A DNA stretch of 64,000 bases from Kutzneria chonburiensis (GTDB lineage: Bacteria; Actinomycetota; Actinomycetes; Mycobacteriales; Pseudonocardiaceae). Positions 51,805-61,174 of this stretch are shown piece by piece (position 1 is the stretch's first letter; the number at the start of each line of letters is the position of its first letter). The notes under the pieces are model-generated. The model was not told the DNA's origin and made no database searches. It saw only the letters and a program-made list of their open reading frames with translations. The position numbers and the translations under genes are program-made. Location: the NCBI RefSeq assembly GCF_028622115.1, contig NZ_CP097263.1, forward strand, positions 4,712,001 through 4,776,000, read 5' to 3'.

Positions 51805-53004
51805 TCAGATGGCGTACTTCCAGCCGGTCAGCGCGTAGGCCCCGATCCACCCGCTGAGCAGCGCCGACGCCACGAGTACGGCCAGCACGGTGCCGCTGCG
51901 GCGGCGGGCGAGTCCGATGGCCACCGGGATCAGCAACGTGAACGCCGGCACGAGCAGCCGCATCTTGGAGTAGGTCACGCCGCTGGAGCCCGCGGTCATC
52001 ACCACCAGCCCGATGCCGTACGCGATCAGCGGCCACGGCAGTTTGCGCACCACCCCGACCACGCACAACACGATCGCGCCCAGCACGACCAGCATGTTGG
52101 CCGTCTCCATCACCGACGAGTCCGTGGTCAGCACGGTCCGTACGAACTGCCAGGTGTTGGCGCCGAAGTCGAAGGCCGTGCCCCAGCCGGCCTTCTGCAC
52201 CTCGAACCAGCCGGTCAGACTGCCGGTGCGGTTGGCGACCCAGCCCAGCCACGCGACCAGCCCAAGTGGACAGACCGCCGCGGCCAGCCAGGCTTTCGTC
52301 GTCTGGCCGTACACGATCACGGCCACGAACACGATCAGGATCAGCACGCCCGCGCTCGGCCGGACCAGACCCGCCGCCGCGCAACAGGAAGCGGCCAGCC
52401 ACCAGCGGCGTTCCATCACGCCGACCAGCGTCCACGCGGCCAGCGCGCTGAACAGCGCCTCCGAGTACACCATGGACAATGTGACCGCCATCGGCGTCGA
52501 GGCGAACAGGGCCACGGTGATGAGCCCCACTCCGCGGTCTTTGGGCAGCCGCACGATGCCGTAGGCCGCGAACAGCCCGGCGATCAGGCTGGCCACCACG
52601 CCGACCAGCGGTAGCGCTGTGTCCGTCAGCCGGCCCAGCATGCCGACGACCAGCGGATATCCCGGGAAGAAGGCCAGCGTGGTGTCCGCGTCGAAGTGTC
52701 CGGCCGCGTCCACCTTGCCGGTGAAGTTGACCGCGTAGCCGTCGCGGGCGATCGACAGGTACCAGTCGCCGTCCCAGGCTTTCAGCACGTCCAGAACGTT
52801 TCGGTCGTGCACCGCGGCCAGCACGGCCAGTATCGCCACGCCGAGCAGGCGCACCGCCAGGTAGACGCCGGCCGGGGCCAGCACGTGCCGGGCCATGCGG
52901 TGCAGCCTGTTCTCGGCCGGCACGGCCAGGTCGGGCGCGAGGAGTTCGGTAGTCAAGTGTCGTCCGGAGGGCAGGCGGACGCCGCCGGTCGGCGCCCCGT
53001 TCAT
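51805..53004 (-). CDS. PIG-V-like membrane mannosyltransferase
   Basis: The 399-residue protein has about ten hydrophobic helices and the signature of PIG-V-like GT-C enzymes: VLKAWDGDWYLSIARDGY in the first extracytoplasmic loop, LAFFPGYPLVVG, and MVYSEALFSALAAW. These enzymes use polyprenyl-phosphate mannose outside the membrane to build glycolipids or glycoproteins. It is divergent from a SigE-type sigma gene, which could control it. Confidence 0.82.
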   Translation of the reverse strand: MNGAPTGGVRLPSGRHLTTELLAPDLAVPAENRLHRMARHVLAPAGVYLAVRLLGVAILAVLAAVHDRNVLDVLKAWDGDWYLSIARDGYAVNFTGKVDAAGHFDADTTLAFFPGYPLVVGMLGRLTDTALPLVGVVASLIAGLFAAYGIVRLPKDRGVGLITVALFASTPMAVTLSMVYSEALFSALAAWTLVGVMERRWWLAASCCAAAGLVRPSAGVLILIVFVAVIVYGQTTKAWLAAAVCPLGLVAWLGWVANRTGSLTGWFEVQKAGWGTAFDFGANTWQFVRTVLTTDSSVMETANMLVVLGAIVLCVVGVVRKLPWPLIAYGIGLVVMTAGSSGVTYSKMRLLVPAFTLLIPVAIGLARRRSGTVLAVLVASALLSGWIGAYALTGWKYAI

Positions 53005-53050
53005 GGCTACCTATGCCGCGTGGTGGCCGGCGGGTTGCACGCGATTTTCG

Positions 53051-53566
53051 ATGGCATACTCGGTTCCGGTGGACGACGACTTCAGCGAGTACTTCGCCGC
53101 GCGGGCGCATGCCCTGCGGGCGACCGCGTACCTGCTGTGCGGCGACTGGCACCGGGCCGAGGACATCACGCAGGTGGCGATGACCAAGCTCTATCTGGCG
53201 TGGCCCCGGCTGCGGGCCGTCGGGCTCGACGCCTACGCGCGCAAGGTGGTGGTGCGGACGTTCCTCGCCGAGAACCGTCGGCTGTGGCGCAAGCGCGAGC
53301 ACCTGACCCATGAGCCGCCCGAGCTGCCCGTCGGTGCCGGCGACACCGAGGACCGCCTCATGGTGCAGGCCGCCCTCGCGGCAGTGCCGCCGCGCCAGCG
53401 CGCTGTGCTCGTGCTGCGTTACTGGAACGACCTGTCGGTCGAGGAGACCGCCGAGGCCCTCGGCTGTTCGACCGGCACCGTGAAGAGCCAGGCCGCCCGG
53501 GGCGTCGCCGCGCTGCGTCGGCGGCTCGGCCCCCATTTCGACGTGCTGTCACCGGACGGGAGGTGA
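53051..53566 (+). CDS. SigE-family ECF sigma factor
   Basis: About 171 residues: region 2 (FAARAHALRATAYLLCGDWHRAEDITQVAMTKLYLAW) and region 4 (ALAAVPPRQRAVLVLRYWNDLSVEETAEALGCSTGTVKSQAARGVAALRR). This is the SigE-family group common in Streptomyces and relatives, usually paired with a membrane partner, as here. ATG 53051 is given; GTG 53069 (VDDDFSEYF) is equally typical of the family. Confidence 0.87.
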   Translation: MAYSVPVDDDFSEYFAARAHALRATAYLLCGDWHRAEDITQVAMTKLYLAWPRLRAVGLDAYARKVVVRTFLAENRRLWRKREHLTHEPPELPVGAGDTEDRLMVQAALAAVPPRQRAVLVLRYWNDLSVEETAEALGCSTGTVKSQAARGVAALRRRLGPHFDVLSPDGR

Positions 53567-53569
53567 GCC

Positions 53570-53995
53570 GTGGACCCCGATCTCGATGCCGAGAAGGTGC
53601 GGGCCCTGCTGGCCCGGGCCGGTGACCAGCCCGGTCCGCCGCTGGGCTTCACCCCGGCGACCATCGCCCGCCGAGGCCGCCGCATCCGCCTGCTGCGCTG
53701 GGGCGGCGCCGCCGCCGGGGCGTTGGTCGTGCTCGCCGGCGCCACCCTGTCCGTGCTGCTGCTCGCCACCCGCCCGGCCGAGCCCGCCGCACCTCCCCCG
53801 CCGCCCGCCACAGTGCCCGCCGCGACCACCACCGTCACCACGACCACGAGCGGCACCAGGACCACCACCGGCACCGGTGCTCCCGACGACACCGCGGCCG
53901 GGACCGGCGCCGCCGACCTGACCACGACCACGTCCCGCCAGCTCACGGCGACAACCACCACGACCTGGCTACCCGGCGACCCGACACCGACGTGA
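53570..53995 (+). CDS. Single-pass membrane partner of the SigE-family factor
   Basis: This 141-residue protein starts three bases after the sigma gene. It has a short cytoplasmic region with GFTPATIARRGRRIRLLRW, one membrane helix (about 45-66), and an extracytoplasmic tail composed almost only of Thr, Pro and Ala, likely extended and possibly glycosylated. The position suggests an anti-sigma-like role, but no zinc-binding anti-sigma motif is visible. Confidence 0.75.
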   Translation: MDPDLDAEKVRALLARAGDQPGPPLGFTPATIARRGRRIRLLRWGGAAAGALVVLAGATLSVLLLATRPAEPAAPPPPPATVPAATTTVTTTTSGTRTTTGTGAPDDTAAGTGAADLTTTTSRQLTATTTTTWLPGDPTPT

Positions 53996-54009
53996 GGTCT
54001 TCGGCCGAT

Positions 54010-54121
54010 GTAAGACCCAAGCCGCTTTGAGGTCTTACGCCGGCGCGGCCGCCGTCGACCACGGCCACCGACGCGAGGCCCTCACGCCGATGTAAGACCC
54101 ATAACCGGTTACAGGTCTTAC
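54010..54121. terminator. Two tandem terminator hairpins, duplicated with the 3' end of a gene
   Basis: GTAAGACC...GGTCTTAC stems occur at 54010-54038 and again at 54092-54121 in the same context (CCGAT before and GCCGGCG after). The sequence between them resembles the last codons of the minus-strand gene (SVAVVD in both), so gene end plus terminator has been duplicated. The TAA of that gene lies inside the second hairpin. Confidence 0.7.
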
Positions 54122-54561
54122 GCCGGCGGGATATCGGCACTGACCACCGTCGCGCCACGGTCGTCGACCACCGCGACCGAGGCCAGGTCCGAGGGGTCGA
54201 GCGTGACCGCGCCGTAGATGGGGAAGGGCGGCTGGTCGCTCTGGACCCAGCCGCCGGCCTCGTAGGCCTTGCCGGCATGGTCGTAGGCGAACAGCCGGCA
54301 GCGGGTGCCGCGTGGCACGGTGGCGTCTTCGATCTCGATGCCCAGCCAGCCGTTGGCCGGCGACACCGCCACGCGCAGGGTCGCATTTCCGCTGCGGCCG
54401 GTCACCTCGCGGGTGCCGGGCGCGGGCGGGCCGTCGTCGGTGTCGTTGTCGGCGTGGGCCAGCGTGAGCGGCGGCCGGGGCGCGGTGGCACGGCCGATCA
54501 CGACCCCGGTCGTGACCAGGGCAGCGATCACCGCCACGGCGACAACGGTCCGCACCCACAT
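54118..54561 (-). CDS. Membrane-anchored secreted protein, unknown
   Basis: About 147 residues: an N-terminal membrane anchor (TVVAVAVIAALVTTGVVIG) and an extracytoplasmic domain of about 110 residues rich in beta-forming residues (NATLRVAVSPANGWLGIEIEDATVPRGTRCRLFAYD, GGWVQSDQPPFPIYGAVTLDPSDLASVAVVD). No family recognised. ATG 54561 is preferred, because the upstream ATG at 54588 would overlap the start codon of the divergent gene. It may be a target of the adjacent sigma factor. Confidence 0.65.
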   Translation of the reverse strand: MWVRTVVAVAVIAALVTTGVVIGRATAPRPPLTLAHADNDTDDGPPAPGTREVTGRSGNATLRVAVSPANGWLGIEIEDATVPRGTRCRLFAYDHAGKAYEAGGWVQSDQPPFPIYGAVTLDPSDLASVAVVDDRGATVVSADIPPA

Positions 54562-54586
54562 GACCGGCCACCCTAGTCTTGGCCCC

Positions 54587-55963
54587 ATGTTCGCGAAACT
54601 GGCCGAGGACCTGGCCGACCTGCCCGAGCTGCTGACGCAGACCCGCGACTACGCGACCCGCATCCTCGCCGGCCTCGACAACCGCCCGGCCGCGGTCATG
54701 GCCGGCTCGGACGACCTCCCGGTCTCGGTCGTGGGTGCGGAACCGGGAGCGGTGGGGCTGCCGGAGTCGGGGGCGGGGCTGCGGGCGGCGATGGAGGCGT
54801 TCGCCGACCGGTGGGAGCCGGGGTTCGCGAGCAGTGCGGGCCCACGCTACCTGGGCTTCGTGACCGGGGGCTCGACGCCGGCGGCGCTGGCCGGGGACTG
54901 GCTGACGTCGACCCTCGACCAGAATGCGCACGGGTCGGTCGGGTCGTCGGCGGTGGCGCTGGAGCGCGAAGCGGTGGCGTGGCTGGGATCGCTGTTCGGA
55001 CTGGATCTGCCGGGTGCGTTCGTGACCGGGGCGACGATGTCGAACCTGGTCGGGCTGGCCATCGGCCGCGAATGGCTGGGCACGCTGCGCGGGGTCTCGG
55101 TGACCGATGAGGGGCTGGCCGAACCGGTGCGGGTGCTGTCCGGCACGCCGCATTCGAGCATCGGGAAGTCGTTGTCGATACTGGGAATCGGGCGCAAGCG
55201 ACTGATCTCCGTGCCTACACTGCCGGATCGCGAAGCGGTCGATGTCGGCGCACTGGAACGGGAACTGGCCGAAGGGCCGGCGATCGTGGTGGCCAATGCC
55301 GGCACGGTCAACACGGTGGACTTCGACGACATCCGGGCCATCGCGGACCTGAAGGCCCGCTATCAGTTCTGGCTGCACGTGGATGCCGCGTTCGGTGGCT
55401 TCGCGGCGGTGTCACCGACGTATGCGGGGCTGCTGGACGGCTGGGAGAGGGCCGATTCCGTGTGTGTCGACCTGCACAAATGGTTGAACGTGCCGTACGA
55501 CTCGGCGGTGCAGTTCACCCGCCGGCAGGATCTCCAGGTGCGGGTGTTCGAGAACCAGTCGCCCTATCTCGGCACGCCCGGGGCCGTGCCCGACCCGATG
55601 CACCTCACGCCGGAGACGTCCCGCCGTCTGCGGGCACTGCCGGCGTGGTTCGCGCTCTTCGCGTACGGCCGCAAGGGTTATCGGGAGATCGTCGAGCGCA
55701 ACATCGCCTGTGCTCAGGAGATGGGCACTCGACTCGCCGCCAGCGAGGATTGGCGGCTGCTGGCCCCGGTACGGCTCAACGTGGTCTGCTTCGCGCCCGT
55801 GGGTCGTGGGATCCCTGAGGTACTGGATGCCTTGTCCCGCAGCGGCGAGGCGTTCCTGACGCCGACCGTCTACAAGGGAGTCCCGGCCATTCGCGCCGCC
55901 TTCAGCAACTGGCGCACCACCTCGGCCGACGTCGACCGGGTGTGCCGGGCCTTGGGGGTGTGA
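54587..55963 (+). CDS. PLP-dependent group II decarboxylase
   Basis: The 458-residue protein has the glutamate/aromatic-L-amino-acid decarboxylase layout: GFVTGGSTPAALAGDWLTSTLDQN, FVTGATMSNLVGLAIGREW for the PLP phosphate, WLHVDAAFGGFAAVS with the PLP Asp, and the Schiff-base Lys in SVCVDLHKWLNVPYDS. It decarboxylates an amino acid, probably aromatic or a close relative. No transporter or second enzyme is adjacent that would reveal which. Confidence 0.87.
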   Translation: MFAKLAEDLADLPELLTQTRDYATRILAGLDNRPAAVMAGSDDLPVSVVGAEPGAVGLPESGAGLRAAMEAFADRWEPGFASSAGPRYLGFVTGGSTPAALAGDWLTSTLDQNAHGSVGSSAVALEREAVAWLGSLFGLDLPGAFVTGATMSNLVGLAIGREWLGTLRGVSVTDEGLAEPVRVLSGTPHSSIGKSLSILGIGRKRLISVPTLPDREAVDVGALERELAEGPAIVVANAGTVNTVDFDDIRAIADLKARYQFWLHVDAAFGGFAAVSPTYAGLLDGWERADSVCVDLHKWLNVPYDSAVQFTRRQDLQVRVFENQSPYLGTPGAVPDPMHLTPETSRRLRALPAWFALFAYGRKGYREIVERNIACAQEMGTRLAASEDWRLLAPVRLNVVCFAPVGRGIPEVLDALSRSGEAFLTPTVYKGVPAIRAAFSNWRTTSADVDRVCRALGV

Positions 55964-56137
55964 CGGGGCGCAGGCCGCAGGCCGCCTCCGCCCCGCCTTG
56001 ATCAACCGTGCTGAGCAGGCCCCCGATTCCAGTGTAGACCTCGAACCTGGCAGCCCGCTCACTCGAAGATCGACTTCGTCAGGGATCCCCCGAAATTCAA
56101 TTATACTCGGTGAACCTGGCAGTCGAGGGCGGCCGGA

Positions 56138-57361
56138 TCAGCTCGGGCTGGTCGGTCGGGCGGGGGTCAGGGCGATCTGCTTCTTGAGCATGCGGCCGCC
56201 GTCGGCGGTGAGGCGCAGGTAGTAGTCCGACGAGCACCAGGTGCCGTCCTCGTCCAGGCCCAGCAGGCCGGAGCCGGCCGGCACCCACGACGAATCCGGG
56301 GCGGTCTTGGCGATCTGGTTGCCCTCGGTGAACTCGTCGAACATCGATATGTAGATGCCCTGCGCGCCAACACGAACCATGTTGTAGAACTGCCGCCACA
56401 TGAAATCGCCGTGCCGGCGCTGACGGGCCGACACGTCGCCGGGGAGGACGCACGGCTGGTAGTCGATGCCGTGGCTGGTGCAATCGGCCTGATCACCGAC
56501 GTTGATGGTGTTGTAGACGTTGTCGGAACCGGCGGCATCGCTGATGGCGCCGACCATCCACGGGGAGATCATGTTGAAAGCGTGGTAGGTGTCGAGGAAA
56601 CCGGTGCGGGTGCCGGCGCCGCCGACGCGCCATTCCCGTGGCACGCCGCCCACGACGTAACAGCCCTGCCCCTTGAACCAGTTGATCACGTCGAGGCAGG
56701 TGCCGGCGTCCCACGGGTGATTCCCGTCGCTGAAGCCGAAGCCCCAGATGCCGACGACCGGCTTGCCGTTCTGGCGCGCATACGCCGACGATGAGGTGTA
56801 GGCGCGCATCTTGTTGGTCCAGTCGGCTTTCATCTCCGACTGCATGCTCGTCCAACCGCTGGCGTCGTACATGATGTAGAACTTCACGCCATGGGTCTCG
56901 GCCGCCGACCGCACCTTGGCGGTGATGGCGTCGCGGGTCGGACCCTCGCTGCCGTTGGGGTTGAAGCGTTGCAGGGCCGCGGTGTCGCACCCGTAGGCGC
57001 TCATCCACCCGAAGTGCATGTCCACGGTTTGCTGGTCGTACGAAGAGAACAGGGTGGCTGGATTGCCGTTGTTGAGGTTGCCGTACCCGGTCTGGTAGCC
57101 CCTAGTGAACTCCCGCATGTCCGGCCACGCCTTGATGGTGTTGTTGTTCGAAGGCGACGGGGCCTGGCCGCCGTTCTGGCTCCAGTGCCACCACGTGTTG
57201 ATCGGGGCACCGTCGCCGATGCAGGCGTACCAACCCTGGTAGCCCACGGTTATCCTGCCCACGACGTCACCGACCGGACTCGCGGACGCGCTGGGTAAGT
57301 AGGCCGTGCCCGCGGCGGCAGCGGCCGCCGCGGCGAGAAAGGCCCGTCGAGACAATCCCAT
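56138..57361 (-). CDS. Tat-exported GH71/GH99-like glycoside hydrolase
   Basis: The 407-residue protein starts with a twin-arginine signal (MGLSRRAFLAAAAAAAAG ... ASASP). The mature part has VGYQGWYACIGDGAPINTWWHW, KFYIMYDASGW, GKPVVGIWGFGFSDG and YISMFDEFTEGNQIAK, with acidic residues at strand ends of a TIM barrel as in the GH71/GH99-like putative xylosidase/arabinosidase group. Two extra Cys pairs fit an extracellular enzyme. It is on the strand of xylB and xylA, about 100 bases beyond xylB, and may share regulation. Confidence 0.75.
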   Translation of the reverse strand: MGLSRRAFLAAAAAAAAGTAYLPSASASPVGDVVGRITVGYQGWYACIGDGAPINTWWHWSQNGGQAPSPSNNNTIKAWPDMREFTRGYQTGYGNLNNGNPATLFSSYDQQTVDMHFGWMSAYGCDTAALQRFNPNGSEGPTRDAITAKVRSAAETHGVKFYIMYDASGWTSMQSEMKADWTNKMRAYTSSSAYARQNGKPVVGIWGFGFSDGNHPWDAGTCLDVINWFKGQGCYVVGGVPREWRVGGAGTRTGFLDTYHAFNMISPWMVGAISDAAGSDNVYNTINVGDQADCTSHGIDYQPCVLPGDVSARQRRHGDFMWRQFYNMVRVGAQGIYISMFDEFTEGNQIAKTAPDSSWVPAGSGLLGLDEDGTWCSSDYYLRLTADGGRMLKKQIALTPARPTSPS

Positions 57362-57465
57362 GTCGAATACTCCTTGTCATCGTTGACAAGAAGACCCTTG
57401 TGGCGGCAAGGACCTCGCCAGTGGGGCGAGACTAGGCCGAAAGTGGCTGGGGCGCAACGGGTCTG

Positions 57466-58845
57466 TTATGGACGGTCGAGCACCAGTTCGCGGGCATACG
57501 TGTAGCGCTCACGCACGGAAGGCACCGGAAGCGCCTCGTAGCAGCGGGAAGTGAGCGCGCTCCACTGTGGAGGGTCGATCGCCCCGCTCAACGCCCAAGC
57601 GGCCTGTCTGGCGGCGCCGTCGGCGACGAATTCGCTCGGCTCGGGAACCACGACGGGGCAACCGAAAACCGTGGGCGCGATCCGACGGACCGCCTCGGAT
57701 CTGGCGCCGCCGCCGACGATCACCACGCGGGACGCCGGAATGCCCAGCTCCACCAAGGCATCCACGGCGTCGGCGAGACTGCACAGCAGGCCCTCGACGG
57801 CAGCCCGGGCCAGGTGTGCGGGCGTGGCGGTGTCCAGCCGAAGCCCGTGCAACGTTCCGGAGGCATCGGGCCGGTTGGGGGTGCGCTCGCCCTCCAGGTA
57901 CGGCACCAGCACGAGACCGCCGGCACCGGGCGGGGCCGACAGGGCCAACGACGACAGCTCGTCCACGCCGATACGCAGCATTCGGGCCGTGGCGTCGAGC
58001 ACCCGGGCGGCGTTCAACGTGCACACCAACGGCAGGAAACGGCCTTGCGCGTCGGCAAAGCCGTTCACGACCAGACTGCCGGCCGGCTTGACGCTGGACG
58101 CGAAGGCCGTGCCGGAGGTGCCGATGGACACCACGACATCGCCCGGTTCCGCCTGCACGCCAAGGGCTGCCGCCGCATTGTCGCCGGCGCCGGCGGCCAC
58201 CAGGGCACCGGAAGCCGTGTGGCCGGCGGCGGCCGAGGGCTCGAGCACGCGCGGTAGCTCGAGGGTGCGGCCGAAGGCCTGGGCGAGCAGATCCTCGCGG
58301 TACGAACCGGAAGACGGCGACCAGTAGCCGGTTCCGCTGGCATCACTGCGATCCGTGTGCCGATCGCCGCCGGTCAGCCGCTGCGTCAACCAGTCGTGCG
58401 GCAGACACACCGCGGTGGTACGGGCGGCGTTGGCCGGCTCGTGCTCGGCCAGCCAGCGCAGCTTGGTGATGGTGAACGACGCCACCGGCACGCTGCCGAC
58501 GGCGTCGACCCACGCCTCCGGCCCGCCGAGCTCCGACACCAGGTCGGCCGCGGCGGCTGCCGACCTGGTGTCGTTCCACAGCAATGCCGGCCGGACGACG
58601 TCGCCGGACTCGTCCAGGCACACCATGCCGTGCTGTTGGGCGCCGACGGCGAGCGCGGCGACGTCGTCAAGCCCGCCGGCGTCCGCGATGGCCGTGTCCA
58701 GCGCCTGCTGCCACGCCGCCGGATCGACCTCCGTGCCGACCGGATGGACGGCCCGGCCCGAGCGGACCAGGGCCCCGGTGTCGGCGTCCCGCACGACCAC
58801 CTTGCAGGACTGGGTGGACGAGTCGATCCCGGCGACGAGCGTCAT
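57466..58845 (-). CDS. xylB: Xylulokinase
   Basis: The 459-residue FGGY kinase has [19 protein letters not shown] for [32 protein letters not shown] as substrate site, SDASGTGYW, and the C-terminal [42 protein letters not shown]. It phosphorylates xylulose. One base separates it from xylA. The operon is xylA then xylB, with the LacI gene divergent. Confidence 0.93.
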   Translation of the reverse strand: MTLVAGIDSSTQSCKVVVRDADTGALVRSGRAVHPVGTEVDPAAWQQALDTAIADAGGLDDVAALAVGAQQHGMVCLDESGDVVRPALLWNDTRSAAAAADLVSELGGPEAWVDAVGSVPVASFTITKLRWLAEHEPANAARTTAVCLPHDWLTQRLTGGDRHTDRSDASGTGYWSPSSGSYREDLLAQAFGRTLELPRVLEPSAAAGHTASGALVAAGAGDNAAAALGVQAEPGDVVVSIGTSGTAFASSVKPAGSLVVNGFADAQGRFLPLVCTLNAARVLDATARMLRIGVDELSSLALSAPPGAGGLVLVPYLEGERTPNRPDASGTLHGLRLDTATPAHLARAAVEGLLCSLADAVDALVELGIPASRVVIVGGGARSEAVRRIAPTVFGCPVVVPEPSEFVADGAARQAAWALSGAIDPPQWSALTSRCYEALPVPSVRERYTYARELVLDRP

Positions 58846-58846
58846 G

Positions 58847-60001
58847 TCAGCGGGCTCCCAACGCGTGCTCGACGGCCAGCTGCGACAGCTCGACGAAGCC
58901 GTAACCGCGGGCGCCCACGGCATCCGGGTCGAAGTCGGCGTCGGCGGCCCGGAGGTCGGCCACGGTCTCGCCGGGAGCCAGCGTGGGCTCGGCCAGCTCG
59001 GCAACCTTGGCCTGCGCCAAGGCTTCCTGCACCGCCGGGTCGGCACGGAACGCCGCGGCCCGCTCCTTGAGCAACAGGTAGGTCCGCATATTGGCGGCCG
59101 CGCTGGCCCACACGCCGTCGACGTCCTCGGTACGCAGCGGCTTGTAGTCGAAGTGCCGTGGCCCGTCGTAACCGCCGTTCTCCAGCAGGTCGACGAGGAA
59201 GAAGGCGGACAGCAGGTCGCCGTGGCCGAAGATCAGGTCCTGGTCGAACCGCGGCCCCTTCTGCCCGTTCAGGTCGATGTGGAACAGCTTGCCCTGCCAC
59301 AGCGCCTGCGAGATGCCGTGCACGAAGTTCAACCCGGCCATCTGCTCGTGCCCGACCTCGGGGTTGAGACCGACGAGGTCGGAGTGCGCCAGGGTGGAGA
59401 TGAAGCCGAGGGCGTGGCCGATCGTCGGCAGCAGGATGTCGCCGCGGGGCTCGTTCGGCTTGGGCTCCAACGCGAACCGGATGTCGTACCCCTGGTCGAC
59501 CACGTACTGCGTGAGCACGTTCATCGCCTCGCGGTAGCGGTCCAGCGCGGCCCGCACGTCCTTGCCCGCATCGGTCTCGGAGCCCTCACGCCCGCCCCAC
59601 AGCACATACGTGCTCGCGCCCAGCTCGGCGGCGAGGTCGATGTTGCGCAACACCTTGCGCAGCGCGAAACGCCGCACCGAGCGGTCGTTGCTGGTGAAGC
59701 CGCCGTCCTTGAACACGGGGTGTTTGAACAGGTTCGTGGTGGCCATCGGCACCACGATGCCCGTCTCGTCCAACGCCTTGCGGAACCGGGCGATCCGGTC
59801 CTCGCGCACGGCGTCGTCGGCGCCGAACGGGATCAGGTCGTCGTCGTGGAAGGAGACGCCCCATGCGCCGAGCTCGGCCAGCCGGTGCACGGACTCGACC
59901 GGGTCGAGGGCCGGCCGGGTCGCGTCGCCGAACGGGTCGTTGGCGGGCCAGCCGACCGTCCACAGACCGAAGCTGAACCTGTCTTCCCGCGTGGGCTGCA
60001 C
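58847..60001 (-). CDS. xylA: Xylose isomerase
   Basis: The 384-residue enzyme has the active-site His52 and Asp55 in [12 protein letters not shown], the [29 protein letters not shown] loop with the catalytic Trp region [11 protein letters not shown], the metal ligands in [38 protein letters not shown] and [23 protein letters not shown]. This is a class I (actinomycete) isomerase of normal length. GTG start with AAGGAGG seven bases upstream. Confidence 0.95.
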   Translation of the reverse strand: MQPTREDRFSFGLWTVGWPANDPFGDATRPALDPVESVHRLAELGAWGVSFHDDDLIPFGADDAVREDRIARFRKALDETGIVVPMATTNLFKHPVFKDGGFTSNDRSVRRFALRKVLRNIDLAAELGASTYVLWGGREGSETDAGKDVRAALDRYREAMNVLTQYVVDQGYDIRFALEPKPNEPRGDILLPTIGHALGFISTLAHSDLVGLNPEVGHEQMAGLNFVHGISQALWQGKLFHIDLNGQKGPRFDQDLIFGHGDLLSAFFLVDLLENGGYDGPRHFDYKPLRTEDVDGVWASAAANMRTYLLLKERAAAFRADPAVQEALAQAKVAELAEPTLAPGETVADLRAADADFDPDAVGARGYGFVELSQLAVEHALGAR

Positions 60002-60009
60002 AGCGCCTC

Positions 60010-60036
60010 CTTAGTTAGTTCAGTGCCCATACTAAG
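60010..60036. promoter_or_regulatory. Possible XylR operator in front of xylA
   Basis: Inverted half-sites CTTAGT (60010-60015) and ACTAAG (60031-60036), with TTAGTTAGTT between, lie directly upstream of the xylA ribosome site. LacI-type repressors bind such short dyads. Only one copy is visible. Confidence 0.45.
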
Positions 60037-60099
60037 TGTCTGCCGGCCGGTGTCAACCGCCGCGTGTTGCCCACGCGCGCGGCCAGGTAACGTGAGCTC

Positions 60100-61074
60100 A
60101 TGCGGGTCACGATCGCCGAGGTCGCCCGGCGGGCACGGGTGAGCAAGACGACCGTGTCGCGGGTGCTGAACAACAAGTCGGATGTGGACGCGGCGACCGC
60201 GATCCGGGTCCGCGAGGTGATCGCCGCCACCGGCTACATCCCCAGCGCGGGCGCGGTCGGGCTGGCCAAGGGGCGCACCAACACCGTCGGCATGCTGGTC
60301 CCCGGGCTGACCTGGCCCTGGATGGGCGACGTGCTCCAGGGCGTGGCCGACGTGCTGGAGGCCAAGGGCTACGGGCTGCTGCTGAACACCGTCAACCGCG
60401 GCGCCGACTCCATGACCCAGTTCTCCCGGCACGTGTCGGCCAAGGCGTTCGACGGGCTGCTGCTGGTCGAGCCGCCGGACACGCTCAGCTACATCCAGAC
60501 CCTGCACGAGTCCGGGCTGCCGGTCGTGATGATCGACGACCGCGGGCACCACCCCGGTTTTCCCTCCGTCTCCACCAGCAACCGCGCCGGCGCCGCGTCG
60601 GCCGCCCGGCACCTCGTGTCCAGGGGTCGCCGCCGAGTCGCGATGATCACCGGGCCGGCCGGGTTCGGCTGCACGGTGGAGCGGGTGCAGGGCTTTCGTG
60701 ACGTCATGGCCGAAGTCGCGCTCGTCGAGGGCGACTTCACGCCCGAGGGCGGCCTGGCCGCCATCCGCGAGATTCTCGCCTCCGGTGTCGAGTTCGACGG
60801 CGTCTTCGCGCAGAACGACATGATGGCCGTCGGCGCGCTGGACGGCCTGCGCGAGGCCGGCCGCTCGGTGCCGGGCGACGTCGCCGTGATCGGCTTCGAC
60901 GACATCGCCCTGGCGACCCATTCCGTGCCGGCGCTGACCACCGTCCGCCAGCCTTCGCGTGAGATGGGCGAGGCGGCGGCCAGCCTGCTGCTGGACAACC
61001 TGCTCAACGGCACTCCCCTGCCGGACGAGCCGCACGTGGTGCCGACCTCCCTGGTAGTCAGAGACTCCGCCTGA
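60100..61074 (+). CDS. LacI-family repressor of the xylose genes
   Basis: The 324-residue protein has the LacI headpiece TIAEVARRARVSKTTVSRVLNNK, hinge ATGYIPSAGAVGLAKGRTNTVGMLVP and the periplasmic-binding-type core (GVFAQNDMMAVGALDGLREAGRSVPGDVAVIGFDDI). Divergence from xylA over 98 bases supports a role as xylose-responsive regulator (XylR function), though actinomycete XylR can also be ROK type. Confidence 0.9.
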   Translation: MRVTIAEVARRARVSKTTVSRVLNNKSDVDAATAIRVREVIAATGYIPSAGAVGLAKGRTNTVGMLVPGLTWPWMGDVLQGVADVLEAKGYGLLLNTVNRGADSMTQFSRHVSAKAFDGLLLVEPPDTLSYIQTLHESGLPVVMIDDRGHHPGFPSVSTSNRAGAASAARHLVSRGRRRVAMITGPAGFGCTVERVQGFRDVMAEVALVEGDFTPEGGLAAIREILASGVEFDGVFAQNDMMAVGALDGLREAGRSVPGDVAVIGFDDIALATHSVPALTTVRQPSREMGEAAASLLLDNLLNGTPLPDEPHVVPTSLVVRDSA

Positions 61075-61160
61075 CCCCCGCGAGTCCCGCTTAGCGTCAC
61101 ACCGAATGCGTGAAACAGATTCATGCATTTCGGTGTGACTGTGGGCGGGACTCGCGGGGG
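61075..61160. terminator. 86-base near-palindromic hairpin between xylR and GH3
   Basis: Outer arms CCCCCGCGAGTCCCGC and GCGGGACTCGCGGGGG are perfect, and inner arms GTCACACCGAATGC and GCATTTCGGTGTGAC pair with one bulge. It lies between convergent genes and would stop transcription from both sides. One arm also occurs at 43290, so it is a dispersed element as well. Confidence 0.8.
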
Positions 61161-61174
61161 TTGGGGCTTCGGGG

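Noticed and set aside
50606-53536. Minus-strand open frame of nearly 1000 codons
   Set aside because: It overlaps the zinc peptidase and mannosyltransferase genes in another frame; these two have clear motifs and start sites.
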